Below, piece by piece: positions 50,516 to 61,802 of a stretch of 64,000 nucleotides of DNA. This stretch comes from Pseudomonas gozinkensis. GTDB lineage: Bacteria > Pseudomonadota > Gammaproteobacteria > Pseudomonadales > Pseudomonadaceae. Where the stretch lies: contig NZ_CP062253.1 in NCBI RefSeq assembly GCF_014863585.1, forward strand, positions 4,118,501-4,182,500, in the 5' to 3' direction. A program made the translations under genes and the position numbers. Under the pieces are notes generated by a model, which was not told where the DNA came from, did not search any database, and saw only the letters and a program-made list of their open reading frames with translations. The number at the start of each line of letters is the position of its first letter. The stretch's first letter is position 1.

Positions 50516-51609
50516 CAGGCAACCCTCGCGACTCGCCGGCCCGGTGCCTGCACCAGGCGGCCCTGCGCATCGAACACAAACAGTTTATGAGTCGGGATAT
50601 AGATGCGGATCGGCGCATCGACGTCGTATTCGTGAACCCCCGGCAAATGCAGCACCAGCAGAAAATGCTCGTTGCGCACGTGCAGGAAGGTTTCGGAACC
50701 GCTGATTTCCGCCACCTCGACGGTCACCGCCAGTTCCAGGTCGTCGTCGTTGCTCGGCACCAGCGAGATGTGGCTCGGACGCACGCCAAAGCGGAACTCG
50801 CCCTCGCCCACCGGCCGCAAGTCGACGTTCAACGGGAAGTGCACGAAGTTGGCGAAACTCACTTCGTTACCGGCGATACGCCCCGGCATCAGGTTGATCG
50901 GCGGCTCGGAAAACAATTCAGCCGCCAGCACCGTTTGTGGCTGGTGATAGACCTCGGTCGACGGGCCGCTCTGGATCACCCGGCCCTCGTGCAGAATGGT
51001 GGTGGTGCCGCCCAGCGCCAGCGCTTCGTTGGGTTCGGTGGTGGCATAGATGGCGATGGTGTGGCGGGCCTTGAACAGCTCGCGCATTTCCTGGCGCAGT
51101 TCTTCGCGCAGTTTGTAATCGAGGTTGACCAGCGGCTCGTCGAACAGAATCAGTTCGGCATCCTTGACCAGCGCCCGGGCCATGGCCGTGCGTTGTTGCT
51201 GACCGCCGGAGAGTTCCAGCGGATAGCGCTTGAGAAACTTCTCGATGCGCAGCATCTTCGCGGTTTCCTGCACCTTGCTCTGGATCTGCTCATTGGAGAT
51301 CCCGGCCTGGCGCAACGGCGACGCGATGTTCTCGAACACCGTCATGGTCGGGTAATTGATGAACTGCTGATAGACCATCGACACGTTGCGCAGACGCACC
51401 GGGCGCTGGGTGACATCGACGCCGTTCATCAGGATGCGGCCGCTGTCGGGCTTGTCCAGACCGGCCATCAGGCGCATCAGACTGGTCTTGCCGGACAGCG
51501 TGCGCCCGAGCAAAACGTTGAAGGATCCAGGTTCGAATTTCAGGCTCGCATCGTCGATCCAGGTCTGGCCCTCGACGGTACGGCTGACGTGCTCCAGGGT
51601 GAGTGACAT
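50515..51609 (-). CDS. glpS: ABC transporter ATP-binding protein, glycerol-type (GlpS-like)
   Basis: This is a 364-residue ATPase. Walker A is the unusual GRTLSGKT (35-42), which keeps GxxxxGKT but lacks the usual middle Gly. LSGGQ is intact (132-136). Walker B is LILFDEPLVNLDY. The switch histidine position reads IYATTEPNEA rather than a His. So this subunit lacks the switch His and its partner lacks the signature, which suggests an asymmetric transporter. First gene of the operon, behind a sigma-54-type promoter. Confidence 0.88.
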   Translation of the reverse strand: MSLTLEHVSRTVEGQTWIDDASLKFEPGSFNVLLGRTLSGKTSLMRLMAGLDKPDSGRILMNGVDVTQRPVRLRNVSMVYQQFINYPTMTVFENIASPLRQAGISNEQIQSKVQETAKMLRIEKFLKRYPLELSGGQQQRTAMARALVKDAELILFDEPLVNLDYKLREELRQEMRELFKARHTIAIYATTEPNEALALGGTTTILHEGRVIQSGPSTEVYHQPQTVLAAELFSEPPINLMPGRIAGNEVSFANFVHFPLNVDLRPVGEGEFRFGVRPSHISLVPSNDDDLELAVTVEVAEISGSETFLHVRNEHFLLVLHLPGVHEYDVDAPIRIYIPTHKLFVFDAQGRLVQAPGRRVARVA

Positions 51610-51654
51610 GGCTCGGCCTTTTTATTATTGGAGTCAAGCGACCTGTCCTGTAGA

Positions 51655-51669
51655 GCGACATTCGTGCCA
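51655..51669 (-). promoter_or_regulatory. Sigma-54 promoter of the glycerol-type ABC operon
   Basis: Reading leftward, TGGCACGAATGTCGC fits the -24/-12 consensus TGGCACG-N4-TTGC with one change. GG and GC are exactly 10 bp apart. It lies about 45 bp before the glpS start codon, and the divergent gene encodes a sigma-54 activator. Confidence 0.82.
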
Positions 51670-51733
51670 GAAACGGCAAGCTGTTGATTTACCGCAAAAT
51701 TCGCTGGAGGCCACGCAAATCGGGGTTCGTAGC

Positions 51734-51803
51734 TGAACACAAGTGAACAGTCGCGACTGAACAATTGAACAGTCGGTCGATTGACAATGAACAATAGTGA
51801 ACA
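51734..51803 (-). promoter_or_regulatory. Six TGAACA boxes, candidate activator binding sites
   Basis: TGAACA occurs at 51734, 51744, 51758, 51766, 51788 and 51798, all in one orientation. Two pairs have 10-bp spacing, one helical turn. The array sits 65-135 bp upstream of the sigma-54 promoter, the normal range for enhancer-type activator sites. Confidence 0.7.
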
Positions 51804-51834
51804 ACACTCTATGGATGCTTTTTTGGCACGGATC

Positions 51835-51925
51835 CTGTGAGAGCGAGCTTGCTCGCGATAGCGGTATGTCATTCACCGTTGATGTAACTGACACATCGCT
51901 ATCGCGAGCAAGCACGCTCCCACAG
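51835..51925. repeat. REPIN (slightly degenerate)
   Basis: CTGTGAGAGCGAGCTTGCTC is paired with an inverse copy ending GCACGCTCCCACAG at 51925. Each arm has one change from the common sequence. It lies between the enhancer-like array and the activator gene. Confidence 0.85.
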
Positions 51926-51973
51926 AGATCTCAATAACAATAATAAAAACGCTGTATTCAGAGGCTGACTGCC

Positions 51974-53824
51974 ATGGCCGCACCTGCCCCGCCGCTTTCC
52001 CATGACGCCATCGTCCAGGACTCCTGGTCCCGTTGCCGCGCCTTCGGTCTCAATCATCAAAGCGCCCCGGCCTTCGATCAGTTGCCCGCTGCCGGCATCG
52101 CGCAGTTGCTCGACCGTCATCATTCGCTGGTGCAGACCACCCACCAGGAAGTGCTGCCGTATTACGAGAACATCCTGAGCAACTCCAACTGCCTGATCAT
52201 GCTGGCCGACAATCAGGGCCAGGTGCTGACGTCCTGGGGCACCCAGCGTTTCATCGAGCCGAATCTGGCGCGCGGTTTTCAGGCCGGCGCCAGTTGGGTC
52301 GAGCGCGCCAGCGGCACCAACGCCATCGGCACGGCGCTGGCCTGCGAGCAAGCAGTGCACATTGAACATGATGAACACTTTCTCAAGGCCAACCGTTTCA
52401 TGACCGGTTCCGCCGCACCGATTTTCGATGCAGAGCGCAAGGTCATCGCCGTGCTCGATGTGTCCAGCGACAGCTACCTGCCGCCCTCGCACACCCTCGG
52501 CATGGTCAAGATGATGAGCCAGACCGTGGAGAATCGGTTGATCCTCAACCTGTTCCACGGCCAGCACTTTCAACTGACCTTCAACACCGGGTTGAACAAC
52601 CTCGACAGCCAGTGGGCCGGGCTGCTGATCTTTGATGAGAGCGGTCAGGTGCTGTCGGCCAACCGTCGGGCCGACAATCTGTTGGGCGTGCGGTTGTCGC
52701 GGGTCAGCGTTGAAAGTCTGTTCAAGGTGTCGTTGCTGGAGTTGATCAATCAGCCGGACGGTTTGCCGTTCGCCTTGCAGACCTCCGGGCGCAATCGTTT
52801 CCAGTGTTTGTTGAAACGCCCTAAACAGGCGCCGATTCAGGCGCGGGTCTTTGCTGAAACCAGAGCCACTGAACCAAAAATCGCCGTACCGACGGCCATC
52901 AGCCTGAGCACATTGCACTTCGGCGACAGCCGCGTGGAAAAAGCCGTGCGCCAGGCCGAGCGGCTGCTGGAGAAGGACATTCCGCTGCTGATTCACGGGG
53001 AAACCGGGGTCGGCAAAGAGGTCTTCGTCAAGGCCCTGCATCAGGCCAGCTCCCGCAGCAAACAGGCGTTCATCGCTGTCAACTGCGCGGCGATCCCCGC
53101 CGAACTGGTGGAGTCCGAGCTGTTCGGCTACGAGAAAGGCGCGTTCACCGGCGCCAACCAGAAAGGCAGCATCGGGCTGATCCGCAAGGCCGACAAAGGC
53201 ACGCTGTTCCTCGATGAAATCGGCGACATGCCGCTACCGACTCAGGCCCGCCTGTTGCGGGTGTTGCAGGAGCGCTGCGTGCAACCGGTGGGCAGCAGCG
53301 AGCTGTTTCCGGTGGATCTGCGGATCATCTCCGCCACCAACCGTTCGCTCCGGGAACAGGTGCAACTGGGGCGCTTCCGTGAGGACTTGTACTACCGCAT
53401 CGGCGGCTTGACCCTCGAATTGCCACCGCTTCGCGAGCGCAGCGACAAGCAGGCGCTGTTCAAACGCCTGTGGGAACAACATCGCGAGCCATCGCAGTGG
53501 GCGGGATTGAGTCGCGAGGTGCTGGACTTGTTTGAACGGCATCCGTGGCCGGGCAATCTGCGTCAGGTCAGCAGCGTGATGCAGGTGGCACTGGCGATGG
53601 CCGAGGAACAACCGATTCGACCCGAACATTTGCCGGACGACTTTTTTGTCGATCTGGAGATGGAGCCAGTGGAAGTGGCCGAACCGTTGGGCATCGACCT
53701 GAACGACGCCGAGGCGTTGAACCGGGAGCTACAACTGGCCGGGGGCAATATTTCCCATCTGGCGCGACGGTTGGGGGTGAGCCGCAATACGCTGTACAAG
53801 CGATTGCGGCAGCTTGAGAACTGA
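51974..53824 (+). CDS. Sigma-54-dependent transcriptional activator (AcoR-like, Fis family)
   Basis: This 616-residue enhancer-binding protein has an N-terminal GAF-like sensor region of about 310 residues. The AAA+ domain has Walker A GETGVGKE (342-349), GAFTGA (about 389-394, the sigma-54 contact loop) and Walker [13 protein letters not shown]. The C-terminus is a Fis-type helix-turn-helix ([20 protein letters not shown]). It lacks a receiver domain, so it likely senses a small molecule directly, as AcoR does. Divergent from the importer operon, whose sigma-54 promoter it most likely drives. Only 16 bp separate its stop from the convergent MFS gene. Confidence 0.93.
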   Translation: MAAPAPPLSHDAIVQDSWSRCRAFGLNHQSAPAFDQLPAAGIAQLLDRHHSLVQTTHQEVLPYYENILSNSNCLIMLADNQGQVLTSWGTQRFIEPNLARGFQAGASWVERASGTNAIGTALACEQAVHIEHDEHFLKANRFMTGSAAPIFDAERKVIAVLDVSSDSYLPPSHTLGMVKMMSQTVENRLILNLFHGQHFQLTFNTGLNNLDSQWAGLLIFDESGQVLSANRRADNLLGVRLSRVSVESLFKVSLLELINQPDGLPFALQTSGRNRFQCLLKRPKQAPIQARVFAETRATEPKIAVPTAISLSTLHFGDSRVEKAVRQAERLLEKDIPLLIHGETGVGKEVFVKALHQASSRSKQAFIAVNCAAIPAELVESELFGYEKGAFTGANQKGSIGLIRKADKGTLFLDEIGDMPLPTQARLLRVLQERCVQPVGSSELFPVDLRIISATNRSLREQVQLGRFREDLYYRIGGLTLELPPLRERSDKQALFKRLWEQHREPSQWAGLSREVLDLFERHPWPGNLRQVSSVMQVALAMAEEQPIRPEHLPDDFFVDLEMEPVEVAEPLGIDLNDAEALNRELQLAGGNISHLARRLGVSRNTLYKRLRQLEN

Positions 53825-53840
53825 GCGCCGCCATAGAGGG

Positions 53841-55052
53841 TCAGGCCGAAATTGCTGGCTCAACAGGTGCAGCCGATGCGGCCGCCAACGTACGCAGGCC
53901 CATCAGCACCACAACCATCATCATCAAACCTGCGGCTATCGCAACGCCGAACCCTGCCCGCGCGCCGCAAGCATCAATCACCAGCCCCGCCAGCATGCCG
54001 CCGAGCGCCACGCCGATGCTGATCCCGGTGGTCATCCACGTCAGCCCTTCGGTCATCCTCGCCGCCGGGATGATGATCGTCCCCAGCTTCATGACCACAA
54101 CCATGGTCGGCGCAAACGAGATACCAGCAATAAACAACATCGCGGACAGGGCATAAACGTCCGGTGAGAACACCGGCAACACGCCGGTAACTGCCGTGAC
54201 CAATATCCCGATGAAGAACTGTTTTTCAATCGCCAGCGAAACCCGCAACGCGCCGAAGGTCAGGCCCGCCACCAGCGAGCCGAACGCATAGGCGGCGAGG
54301 ATAAAGGTGGCAGACGCTGGCCAGCCTTGCGCATTGGCGAAGGCCACAACCGCGACATCAATCGACCCGCCAATGGCCCCCATCGCCAGTAGCGCCAGGA
54401 CAATGGTGCGAACGCCGGGAATCAGCAGGGTCGATCCGCTGTTTTTCCGGTTGCCCGCCACCACTTTCGGTTCGGTCTGACGTTGCATGAGAAACGCCGT
54501 CACGCCGACGGCCAGCAGCCCCACCGCCACCAGCGGCCCGGCTTCCGCGAAAAAACTCACGCTCAAACCGATCGCCAGTGGCGGGCCGATGATGTAAGCC
54601 AGTTCGGTGAGGACCGTGTCGAGCGAGAACGCGGTGTGCAGCTGCGGCTTGCCACGAAACAGCTGCGTCCAGCGTGCGCGGATCATGGACGGCATGCTCG
54701 GCATCGTCCCCGCCAGTGCCGCCAGCACAAAAAACAAAGCGGCGGGCGCTCTCAGGTGTACGGCAACAATCAGCGCCAGCAGCATGACGATGCTGAACAC
54801 CGTGACGACCGGCAGCACGCGGCTCTGGCCATGCTGATCAACCTGCTTCGAGATGCGCGGGCCGAGCAGCGCGTTGGCCAGGGTAAACGTGCCGGCGACT
54901 GCGCCGGCCAGCCAGTAAACGCCGGTCTGCTGCACCAGCATGGTGATGATGCCGATGCCGATCATTGCCTGCGGCAGTCGGGCGATAGAGCTCGCGAGGA
55001 TCAGCCCGGTGGCGCCGGGTGTCGATACCAGCTCGCGATAGTGATTAGCCAT
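53841..55052 (-). CDS. MFS transporter
   Basis: This 403-residue protein has 12 predicted helices and belongs to the major facilitator superfamily. It starts MANHYRELVSTPGATGLILAS. The loop GPRISKQVDQHGQSRVLP after helix two is a variant of MFS motif A. An exporter role is likely from the overall pattern, but the substrate is unknown. It stands alone and converges on the sigma-54 activator gene. Confidence 0.82.
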   Translation of the reverse strand: MANHYRELVSTPGATGLILASSIARLPQAMIGIGIITMLVQQTGVYWLAGAVAGTFTLANALLGPRISKQVDQHGQSRVLPVVTVFSIVMLLALIVAVHLRAPAALFFVLAALAGTMPSMPSMIRARWTQLFRGKPQLHTAFSLDTVLTELAYIIGPPLAIGLSVSFFAEAGPLVAVGLLAVGVTAFLMQRQTEPKVVAGNRKNSGSTLLIPGVRTIVLALLAMGAIGGSIDVAVVAFANAQGWPASATFILAAYAFGSLVAGLTFGALRVSLAIEKQFFIGILVTAVTGVLPVFSPDVYALSAMLFIAGISFAPTMVVVMKLGTIIIPAARMTEGLTWMTTGISIGVALGGMLAGLVIDACGARAGFGVAIAAGLMMMVVVLMGLRTLAAASAAPVEPAISA

Positions 55053-55171
55053 GATTCCTCCCTTCCGGATTCGCTGCTGATGAGCATCCTGCCGCGTGCG
55101 CTATCAAGACCTATGCGAATGCCAAAAGCAATCACGGGCTTTCATTTTGACAACCGAAGCGGGCATTGCTG

Positions 55172-55289
55172 GATCGTTCCCACGCTCTGCGTGGGAATGC
55201 AGCCCGGGACGCTCCGCGTCCCATGCCGAAGCGGACGCGGAGCGTCCATTGAGGCATTCCCACGCGGACGGTTCGACGTGGGAACGATC
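55172..55289. repeat. Mosaic inverted-repeat element (118 bp)
   Basis: It is bounded by perfect 13-bp inverted ends, GATCGTTCCCACG and CGTGGGAACGATC. It contains nested dyads (CCACGCTCTGCGTGG, GGGACGCTCCGCGTCCC). It resembles the intergenic repeats that are abundant in P. fluorescens genomes. It lies between the MFS gene and the cysS terminator and has no coding potential. Confidence 0.85.
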
Positions 55290-55310
55290 AACCCGGAGTA
55301 AGCAGCAGAA

Positions 55311-55338
55311 AAACAAAAACCCGCACAAGGCGGGTTTT
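55311..55338 (-). terminator. Terminator of cysS
   Basis: On the minus strand, AAAACCCGC / GCGGGTTTT with loop CTTGT is followed by T and GTTT, 20 bp after the stop. Confidence 0.88.
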
Positions 55339-55358
55339 GTTTGTAACAGGCGCAGCGA

Positions 55359-56741
55359 TCAGTCAGCCAGACGCCAGGTCGTGCCGCCCTTGCCGTCTTC
55401 CAGCACCACGCCCATGGCGGTGAGCAGGTCGCGGATGCGGTCGGATTCGGCCCAGTCCTTGCCGGCACGTGCCGCCAGACGCGCAGCGATCAGCGTTTCG
55501 ACTTCCGCTGCATCGACACGCCCTTCGGCGCCGGCCTGCAGGAAGTCATCGGCTTCGAGCTGCAACACACCCAGCACGCTGGCCAGTTCTTTCAGGCGCG
55601 CTGCCAGACCGGCCGCAGCATCGAGATCGCTCTCGCGCAGGCGGTTGATCTCACGCACCATCTCGAACAGCACCGCGCAGGCTTCCGGCGTGCCGAAGTC
55701 GTCGTTCATCACCGTGGTGAAACGCTCGACGAACGCTTCGCCGCCCGCCGGTGCGACGTTCGGCAGGCCTTTCAACGCGTGGTAGAAACGCTCCAGTGCG
55801 CCCTTGGCGTCCTTGAGGTTGTCTTCCGAGTAGTTGATCGCGCTGCGGTAGTGGCTCGACACCAGCAGGTAACGCACGACTTCCGGGTGGTACTTGTCGA
55901 GCACGTCGCGAATGGTGAAGAAGTTGTTCAAGGACTTGGACATCTTCTCGCCATTGATACGGATCATGCCGCAATGCATCCACGCGTTGGCGTAGGTCTT
56001 GCCGGTGGCCGCTTCGCTCTGGGCGATTTCGTTTTCGTGGTGCGGGAACTCCAGGTCGCTGCCGCCGCCATGAATGTCGAACGTCTCACCCAGGCAGCAG
56101 GTGGACATCACCGAGCACTCGATGTGCCAGCCCGGACGCCCGGCGCCCCACGGCGATTCCCAGCTCGGCTCGCCCGGCTTGACGCCTTTCCAGAGCACGA
56201 AGTCCAGCGGATCTTCCTTGGCTTCGTCGACCTCGATCCGCGCACCGATGCGCAGGTCTTCGATCTTCTTGCGCGACAGCTTGCCGTAACCCATGAACTT
56301 GCCGACGCGGTAGTACACGTCGCCATTGCCCGGGGCGTAGGCGTAACCCTTGTCGATCAGGGTCTGGATCATCGCGTGCATGCCAGGGATGTGATCCGTG
56401 GCGCGCGGCTCCATGTCCGGCTTCTTGATGTTCAGGCGCGCTTCGTCTTCGTGCATCGCGGCGATCATGCGCTCGGTCAACGCTTCGAACGACTCGCCGT
56501 TCTCGTTGGCCCGGTTGATGATCTTGTCGTCGATGTCGGTGATGTTGCGCACGTAGGTCAGGTCATATCCGCTGAACCGCAACCAGCGGGTCACCAGGTC
56601 GAACGCGACCATGCTGCGACCATGGCCCAGGTGGCAGTAGTCATACACGGTCATCCCGCAGACGTACATGCGCACCTTGTTGCCATCCAGCGGCTTGAAG
56701 ACTTCTTTGCTCTTGGTGAGCGTGTTGTAGATCGTAAGCAC
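55359..56741 (-). CDS. cysS: Cysteinyl-tRNA synthetase
   Basis: This 460-residue class I synthetase charges tRNA-Cys. It has zinc-ligand C28 in [12 protein letters not shown], the HIGH-like CHLGHGRSM and [10 protein letters not shown]. The anticodon-binding helical domain is C-terminal. The length matches E. coli CysS (461). It lies 20 bp downstream of glnS on the same strand; glnS-cysS is a conserved pair. Confidence 0.98.
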   Translation of the reverse strand: MLTIYNTLTKSKEVFKPLDGNKVRMYVCGMTVYDYCHLGHGRSMVAFDLVTRWLRFSGYDLTYVRNITDIDDKIINRANENGESFEALTERMIAAMHEDEARLNIKKPDMEPRATDHIPGMHAMIQTLIDKGYAYAPGNGDVYYRVGKFMGYGKLSRKKIEDLRIGARIEVDEAKEDPLDFVLWKGVKPGEPSWESPWGAGRPGWHIECSVMSTCCLGETFDIHGGGSDLEFPHHENEIAQSEAATGKTYANAWMHCGMIRINGEKMSKSLNNFFTIRDVLDKYHPEVVRYLLVSSHYRSAINYSEDNLKDAKGALERFYHALKGLPNVAPAGGEAFVERFTTVMNDDFGTPEACAVLFEMVREINRLRESDLDAAAGLAARLKELASVLGVLQLEADDFLQAGAEGRVDAAEVETLIAARLAARAGKDWAESDRIRDLLTAMGVVLEDGKGGTTWRLAD

Positions 56742-56761
56742 GGTGTTTCCTTAAGACTTGA

Positions 56762-58462
<1,701 letters not shown>

Positions 58463-58712
58463 AGGATCCTTGAACGTACAGTGCGCGGCCGGGACACGGG
58501 CCTGACAAAACAAAGCCGCTATCATAGCCGATGCTGTCAAGCCCCTGACAGAGCAGGGCTTAAAAGGAATGCATTTAATCGCCGGGTTTTGAAAAACAGC
58601 CTCGAAATTCGCGCCTGTCACGCTAAACTGCGCACCTTGGCCCTCACGGGCTGAACCGGTACGGGGCCGAAATGTCCCAATACCCACGAATTCCTTATAA
58701 AGAGTAGCGATC

Positions 58713-59219
58713 ATGACTCAAGTTAAATTGACCACCAACTTCGGTGACATCGTCCTGCAACTGGACGCTGAAAAGGCGCCGGTCACCACCGCCAACTTCA
58801 TCGAATACGTTAAAAAGGGTCACTACGAGAACGTCGTGTTCCACCGCGTCATCAAAGGTTTCATGATCCAGGGCGGCGGTTTCGAGCCAGGCATGAAAGA
58901 AAAGAAAGACAAGAGCCCGAGCATCCAGAACGAAGCCGACAACGGTCTGAAGAACGACAAGTACACCATCGCCATGGCCCGTACCATGGACCCGCATTCG
59001 GCATCGGCGCAGTTCTTCATCAACGCCTCCGACAACAGCTTCCTCAACCATACCGCCAAGACCGCTCAGGGCTGGGGTTATGCCGTGTTCGGTAAAGTGG
59101 TTGCGGGCACCGACGTTGTCGACAAGATCGAAGGCGTTTCCACCACGTCCAAGGCAGGCCACCAGGACGTACCAGCAGACGACGTGATCATCGAGAAAGC
59201 CGAGATCATCGAAGCGTGA
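58713..59219 (+). CDS. ppiB: Peptidyl-prolyl cis-trans isomerase B (cytoplasmic cyclophilin)
   Basis: This 168-residue cyclophilin speeds proline isomerisation. Active-site blocks are [29 protein letters not shown] and the following [15 protein letters not shown]. No signal peptide, so cytoplasmic. Its stop overlaps the lpxH GTG start (59216-59219). Confidence 0.96.
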   Translation: MTQVKLTTNFGDIVLQLDAEKAPVTTANFIEYVKKGHYENVVFHRVIKGFMIQGGGFEPGMKEKKDKSPSIQNEADNGLKNDKYTIAMARTMDPHSASAQFFINASDNSFLNHTAKTAQGWGYAVFGKVVAGTDVVDKIEGVSTTSKAGHQDVPADDVIIEKAEIIEA

Positions 59220-59968
59220 TATTGCTGATTTCAGACTTGCATCTGGAAGAGGAGCGCCCGGACATTACCCGGGCGTTTCTGGATTTGCTCGCCGGACGCG
59301 CCCGCTCGGCGAGTGCGTTGTACATTCTGGGCGACTTTTTCGAGGCGTGGATTGGCGACGACGCCATGACCCCCTTCCAGCGTTCCATCTGCCAGGCCCT
59401 GCGCGAACTCAGCGACAGCGGCACGGCCATTTTTCTGATGCACGGCAATCGCGACTTCATGCTCGGCAAGGCCTTCTGCAAAGAGGCCGGCTGTACGCTG
59501 TTGAAGGACCCGAGTGTCGTGCAGTTTTACGGCGAACCGGTATTGCTGATGCACGGCGACAGCCTGTGTACCCGCGACGAAGCCTATATGAAGCTGCGCC
59601 GCTATCTGCGCAATCCGCTGAGCCTGTTCATCCTGCACAACCTGCCCTTGCGCACCCGCCACAAGCTGGCGCGCAAGCTGCGCAGCGAAAGCCGGGCGCA
59701 GACGCGGATGAAGGCCAATGACATCGTCGATGTCACGCCGGAGGAAATTCCGCGGATCATGCAGGAATACGGGGTGAAAACCCTGGTTCACGGGCACACC
59801 CATCGCCCGGCCATCCACAAGTTGCAGATCGGCGATCAGGCGGCGAAGCGGATTGTGCTGGGGGATTGGGATCGTCAGGGCTGGGCGTTGCAGGTGGATG
59901 AGACCGGGTTTGCGTTGGCGCCGTTTGACTTCGCACCGCCGCCTTCACTGCCCGCCCCAACCGTCTAA
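59216..59968 (+). CDS. lpxH: UDP-2,3-diacylglucosamine diphosphatase
   Basis: LpxH hydrolyses UDP-2,3-diacylglucosamine to lipid X in lipid A synthesis, at the inner membrane. The 250-residue calcineurin-like phosphatase has the metal ligands in [37 protein letters not shown] and [10 protein letters not shown]. It uses a GTG start overlapping ppiB; ppiB-lpxH is conserved in gammaproteobacteria. Slightly longer than the usual 240 residues, with a Pro-rich tail. Confidence 0.96.
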   Translation: MILLISDLHLEEERPDITRAFLDLLAGRARSASALYILGDFFEAWIGDDAMTPFQRSICQALRELSDSGTAIFLMHGNRDFMLGKAFCKEAGCTLLKDPSVVQFYGEPVLLMHGDSLCTRDEAYMKLRRYLRNPLSLFILHNLPLRTRHKLARKLRSESRAQTRMKANDIVDVTPEEIPRIMQEYGVKTLVHGHTHRPAIHKLQIGDQAAKRIVLGDWDRQGWALQVDETGFALAPFDFAPPPSLPAPTV

Positions 59969-59982
59969 AGCCGTATAAAAAA

Positions 59983-60087
59983 CTGTGGGAGCGAGCTTGC
60001 TCGCGAAGGCGTCGTGTCAGTCAACATAAATGTTGGATGTCAGTCAGCATTCGTCGGAACGCCGCCCGGAGCAAGCTCGCTCCCACC
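59983..60087. repeat. REPIN with a damaged right arm
   Basis: CTGTGGGAGCGAGCTTGCTC is followed by a decayed inverse copy (GGAGCAAGCTCGCTCCCACC), which has lost the CGCG part of the arm. It lies between lpxH and the convergent emrB-like gene and may be the only structure ending lpxH transcription. Confidence 0.8.
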
Positions 60088-60102
60088 GGTACTGTGTCGC
60101 CC

Positions 60103-61632
60103 TTAGTGACCGCTGGCCGCCGGGCCTGCCTTGGCAGCAAACGGCGGTTTAGCCAGCCACACAATCAGAATCAACCCCATAAACCCCCACCCCAACAGCG
60201 TGAAGTAATCCACGGTGGAAAGCATGTACGCCTGACTGGTCAGCACATGATCCAGCTGCGCATACGCCGGATTGCTCGCCCCGCCCAACTGATTCAGCGC
60301 CTCACGGGTCGCCGGCTCATAAGTGCTGATGCTTTCGCTCATGTAGGCATGATGCTGATCCGCCCGGCGAATCCAGATCCACGTAGTCAACGACGCCGCA
60401 AAGCTGCCGCCCAGTGTCCGCAGGAACGTCGCCAGACCGGCGCCATCGGCAATCTGACTTGGCGGTAGATCCGACATCAGAATGCTCAGGGTCGGCATAA
60501 AGAACAGCGCCACACCAATCCCCATGAACAACTGCACCAGCGCGATGTGCTGGAAGTCCACCTCGTTGGTGAACTCGGCGCGCATGAAGCAGCTCAGGCC
60601 GATTGCCAGGAACGCCAGTCCGGCCAGCAGGCGCAGGTCGAACTTGTGCGCGTACTTGCCGACAAACGGTGACAGCAACACCGGCAGAATGCCGATCGGC
60701 GCCACCGCCAGCCCGGCCCAGGTCGCGGTGTAGCCCATCTGGGTCTGCAACCACTGCGGCAGGATCAGGTTGATGCCGAAGAATCCGGCGTAACCCAACA
60801 CCAGCACCAGCGTGCCGATGCGGAAGTTGCGGTGGGCGAACAGCCGCAGGTTGACCACCGGATGCTGGTCGGTCATTTCCCAGATCACGAACACCGCCAG
60901 CGCGATCACCGAAATTGCCGCGCCGATAATGATGAAGTTCGACTCGAACCAGTCCAGGTCATTGCCCTTGTCGAGGATCACCTGCAACGCGCCCACGCCG
61001 ATGATCAGCGTGATCAGCCCGACGTAATCCATCGGCTGATGGCTGGTGACCACCGGGCGCTTGGCCAGTTGCTGGCGCACCACCATCACCGCGAAAATCC
61101 CGATCGGCACGTTGATGAAGAAGATCCACGGCCAGCTGTAACTGTCGGTAATCCAGCCGCCGAGGATCGGCCCGGCAATCGGCGCCACCACCGTGACCAT
61201 CGCCAGCAACGCCAGGGCCATGCCCCGCCTCGCTGGCGGATAGACCGCAATCAGCAGCGTCTGGGTCATCGGGTACAACGGCCCGGCCACCAGACCTTGC
61301 AGCACGCGGAAGCCGATCAGCTCCGGCATCGACGTGGAAATACCGCAGAGGAACGAAGCCAGTACAAACAGGATGGTCGCCCACAGAAACAGCTTCACCT
61401 CACCGAAGCGACGGCTCAGCCAGCCAGTGAGCGGCAGCGCAATGGCGTTGCTCACGGCAAACGAGGTGATGACCCAGGTGCCCTGCTCCGAACTCACGCC
61501 GAGGTTGCCGGAAATGGTCGGCAGCGCCACGTTGGCGATGGTGGTGTCGAGCACCTGCATGAAGGTCGCCAGCGACAGGCCGATGGTGCTGAGCAACAGG
61601 CTGGGCGGCGTGAAAGAGGCGTTATTGCTCAT
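60103..61632 (-). CDS. emrB: DHA2-family MFS multidrug transporter, EmrB type
   Basis: This 509-residue transporter has 14 predicted helices. Helix one contains the DHA2 motif LDTTIANVALPTISGNLG, and the motif-C-like GPILGGWITD marks it as an antiporter. It acts with EmrA and an outer-membrane channel to export hydrophobic drugs or uncouplers. Same strand as emrA but separated by 170 bp containing a REPIN. The substrate range is unknown. Confidence 0.92.
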   Translation of the reverse strand: MSNNASFTPPSLLLSTIGLSLATFMQVLDTTIANVALPTISGNLGVSSEQGTWVITSFAVSNAIALPLTGWLSRRFGEVKLFLWATILFVLASFLCGISTSMPELIGFRVLQGLVAGPLYPMTQTLLIAVYPPARRGMALALLAMVTVVAPIAGPILGGWITDSYSWPWIFFINVPIGIFAVMVVRQQLAKRPVVTSHQPMDYVGLITLIIGVGALQVILDKGNDLDWFESNFIIIGAAISVIALAVFVIWEMTDQHPVVNLRLFAHRNFRIGTLVLVLGYAGFFGINLILPQWLQTQMGYTATWAGLAVAPIGILPVLLSPFVGKYAHKFDLRLLAGLAFLAIGLSCFMRAEFTNEVDFQHIALVQLFMGIGVALFFMPTLSILMSDLPPSQIADGAGLATFLRTLGGSFAASLTTWIWIRRADQHHAYMSESISTYEPATREALNQLGGASNPAYAQLDHVLTSQAYMLSTVDYFTLLGWGFMGLILIVWLAKPPFAAKAGPAASGH

Positions 61633-61701
61633 CGCGAATCCTTTGGAGCTGAATTTTTTGGAGCGGGGCAGGCGCCGCGCTTGTTACAGACGCAGTCACC
61701 T

Positions 61702-61792
61702 TTGTGGGAGCGAGCTTGCTCGCGATGGCGGTCTGTCAGATAAATTAATACTGAATGACACACCGCCTTCGCGAGCAAGCTCGCTCCCACAG
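61702..61792. repeat. REPIN inside the emr operon
   Basis: Complete REP arms (TGTGGGAGCGAGCTTGCTCG and its inverse) are separated by about 45 bp. It sits between emrA and emrB, so transcripts must pass through a large hairpin, which could lower emrB relative to emrA. Confidence 0.9.
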
Positions 61793-61802
61793 GGGGAAGG
61801 AA

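Noticed and set aside
51823..51838. A second sigma-54-like sequence, TGGCACGGATCCTGT, reading toward the activator gene
   Set aside because: The essential GC at -12 is GT and the site runs into a REPIN, so it is probably chance or REP flank.
55172..55289. Insertion sequence or MITE with a nearby transposase
   Set aside because: The element has inverted ends but no transposase or clear target-site duplication in the window; it matches the common intergenic repeat type of this genus.
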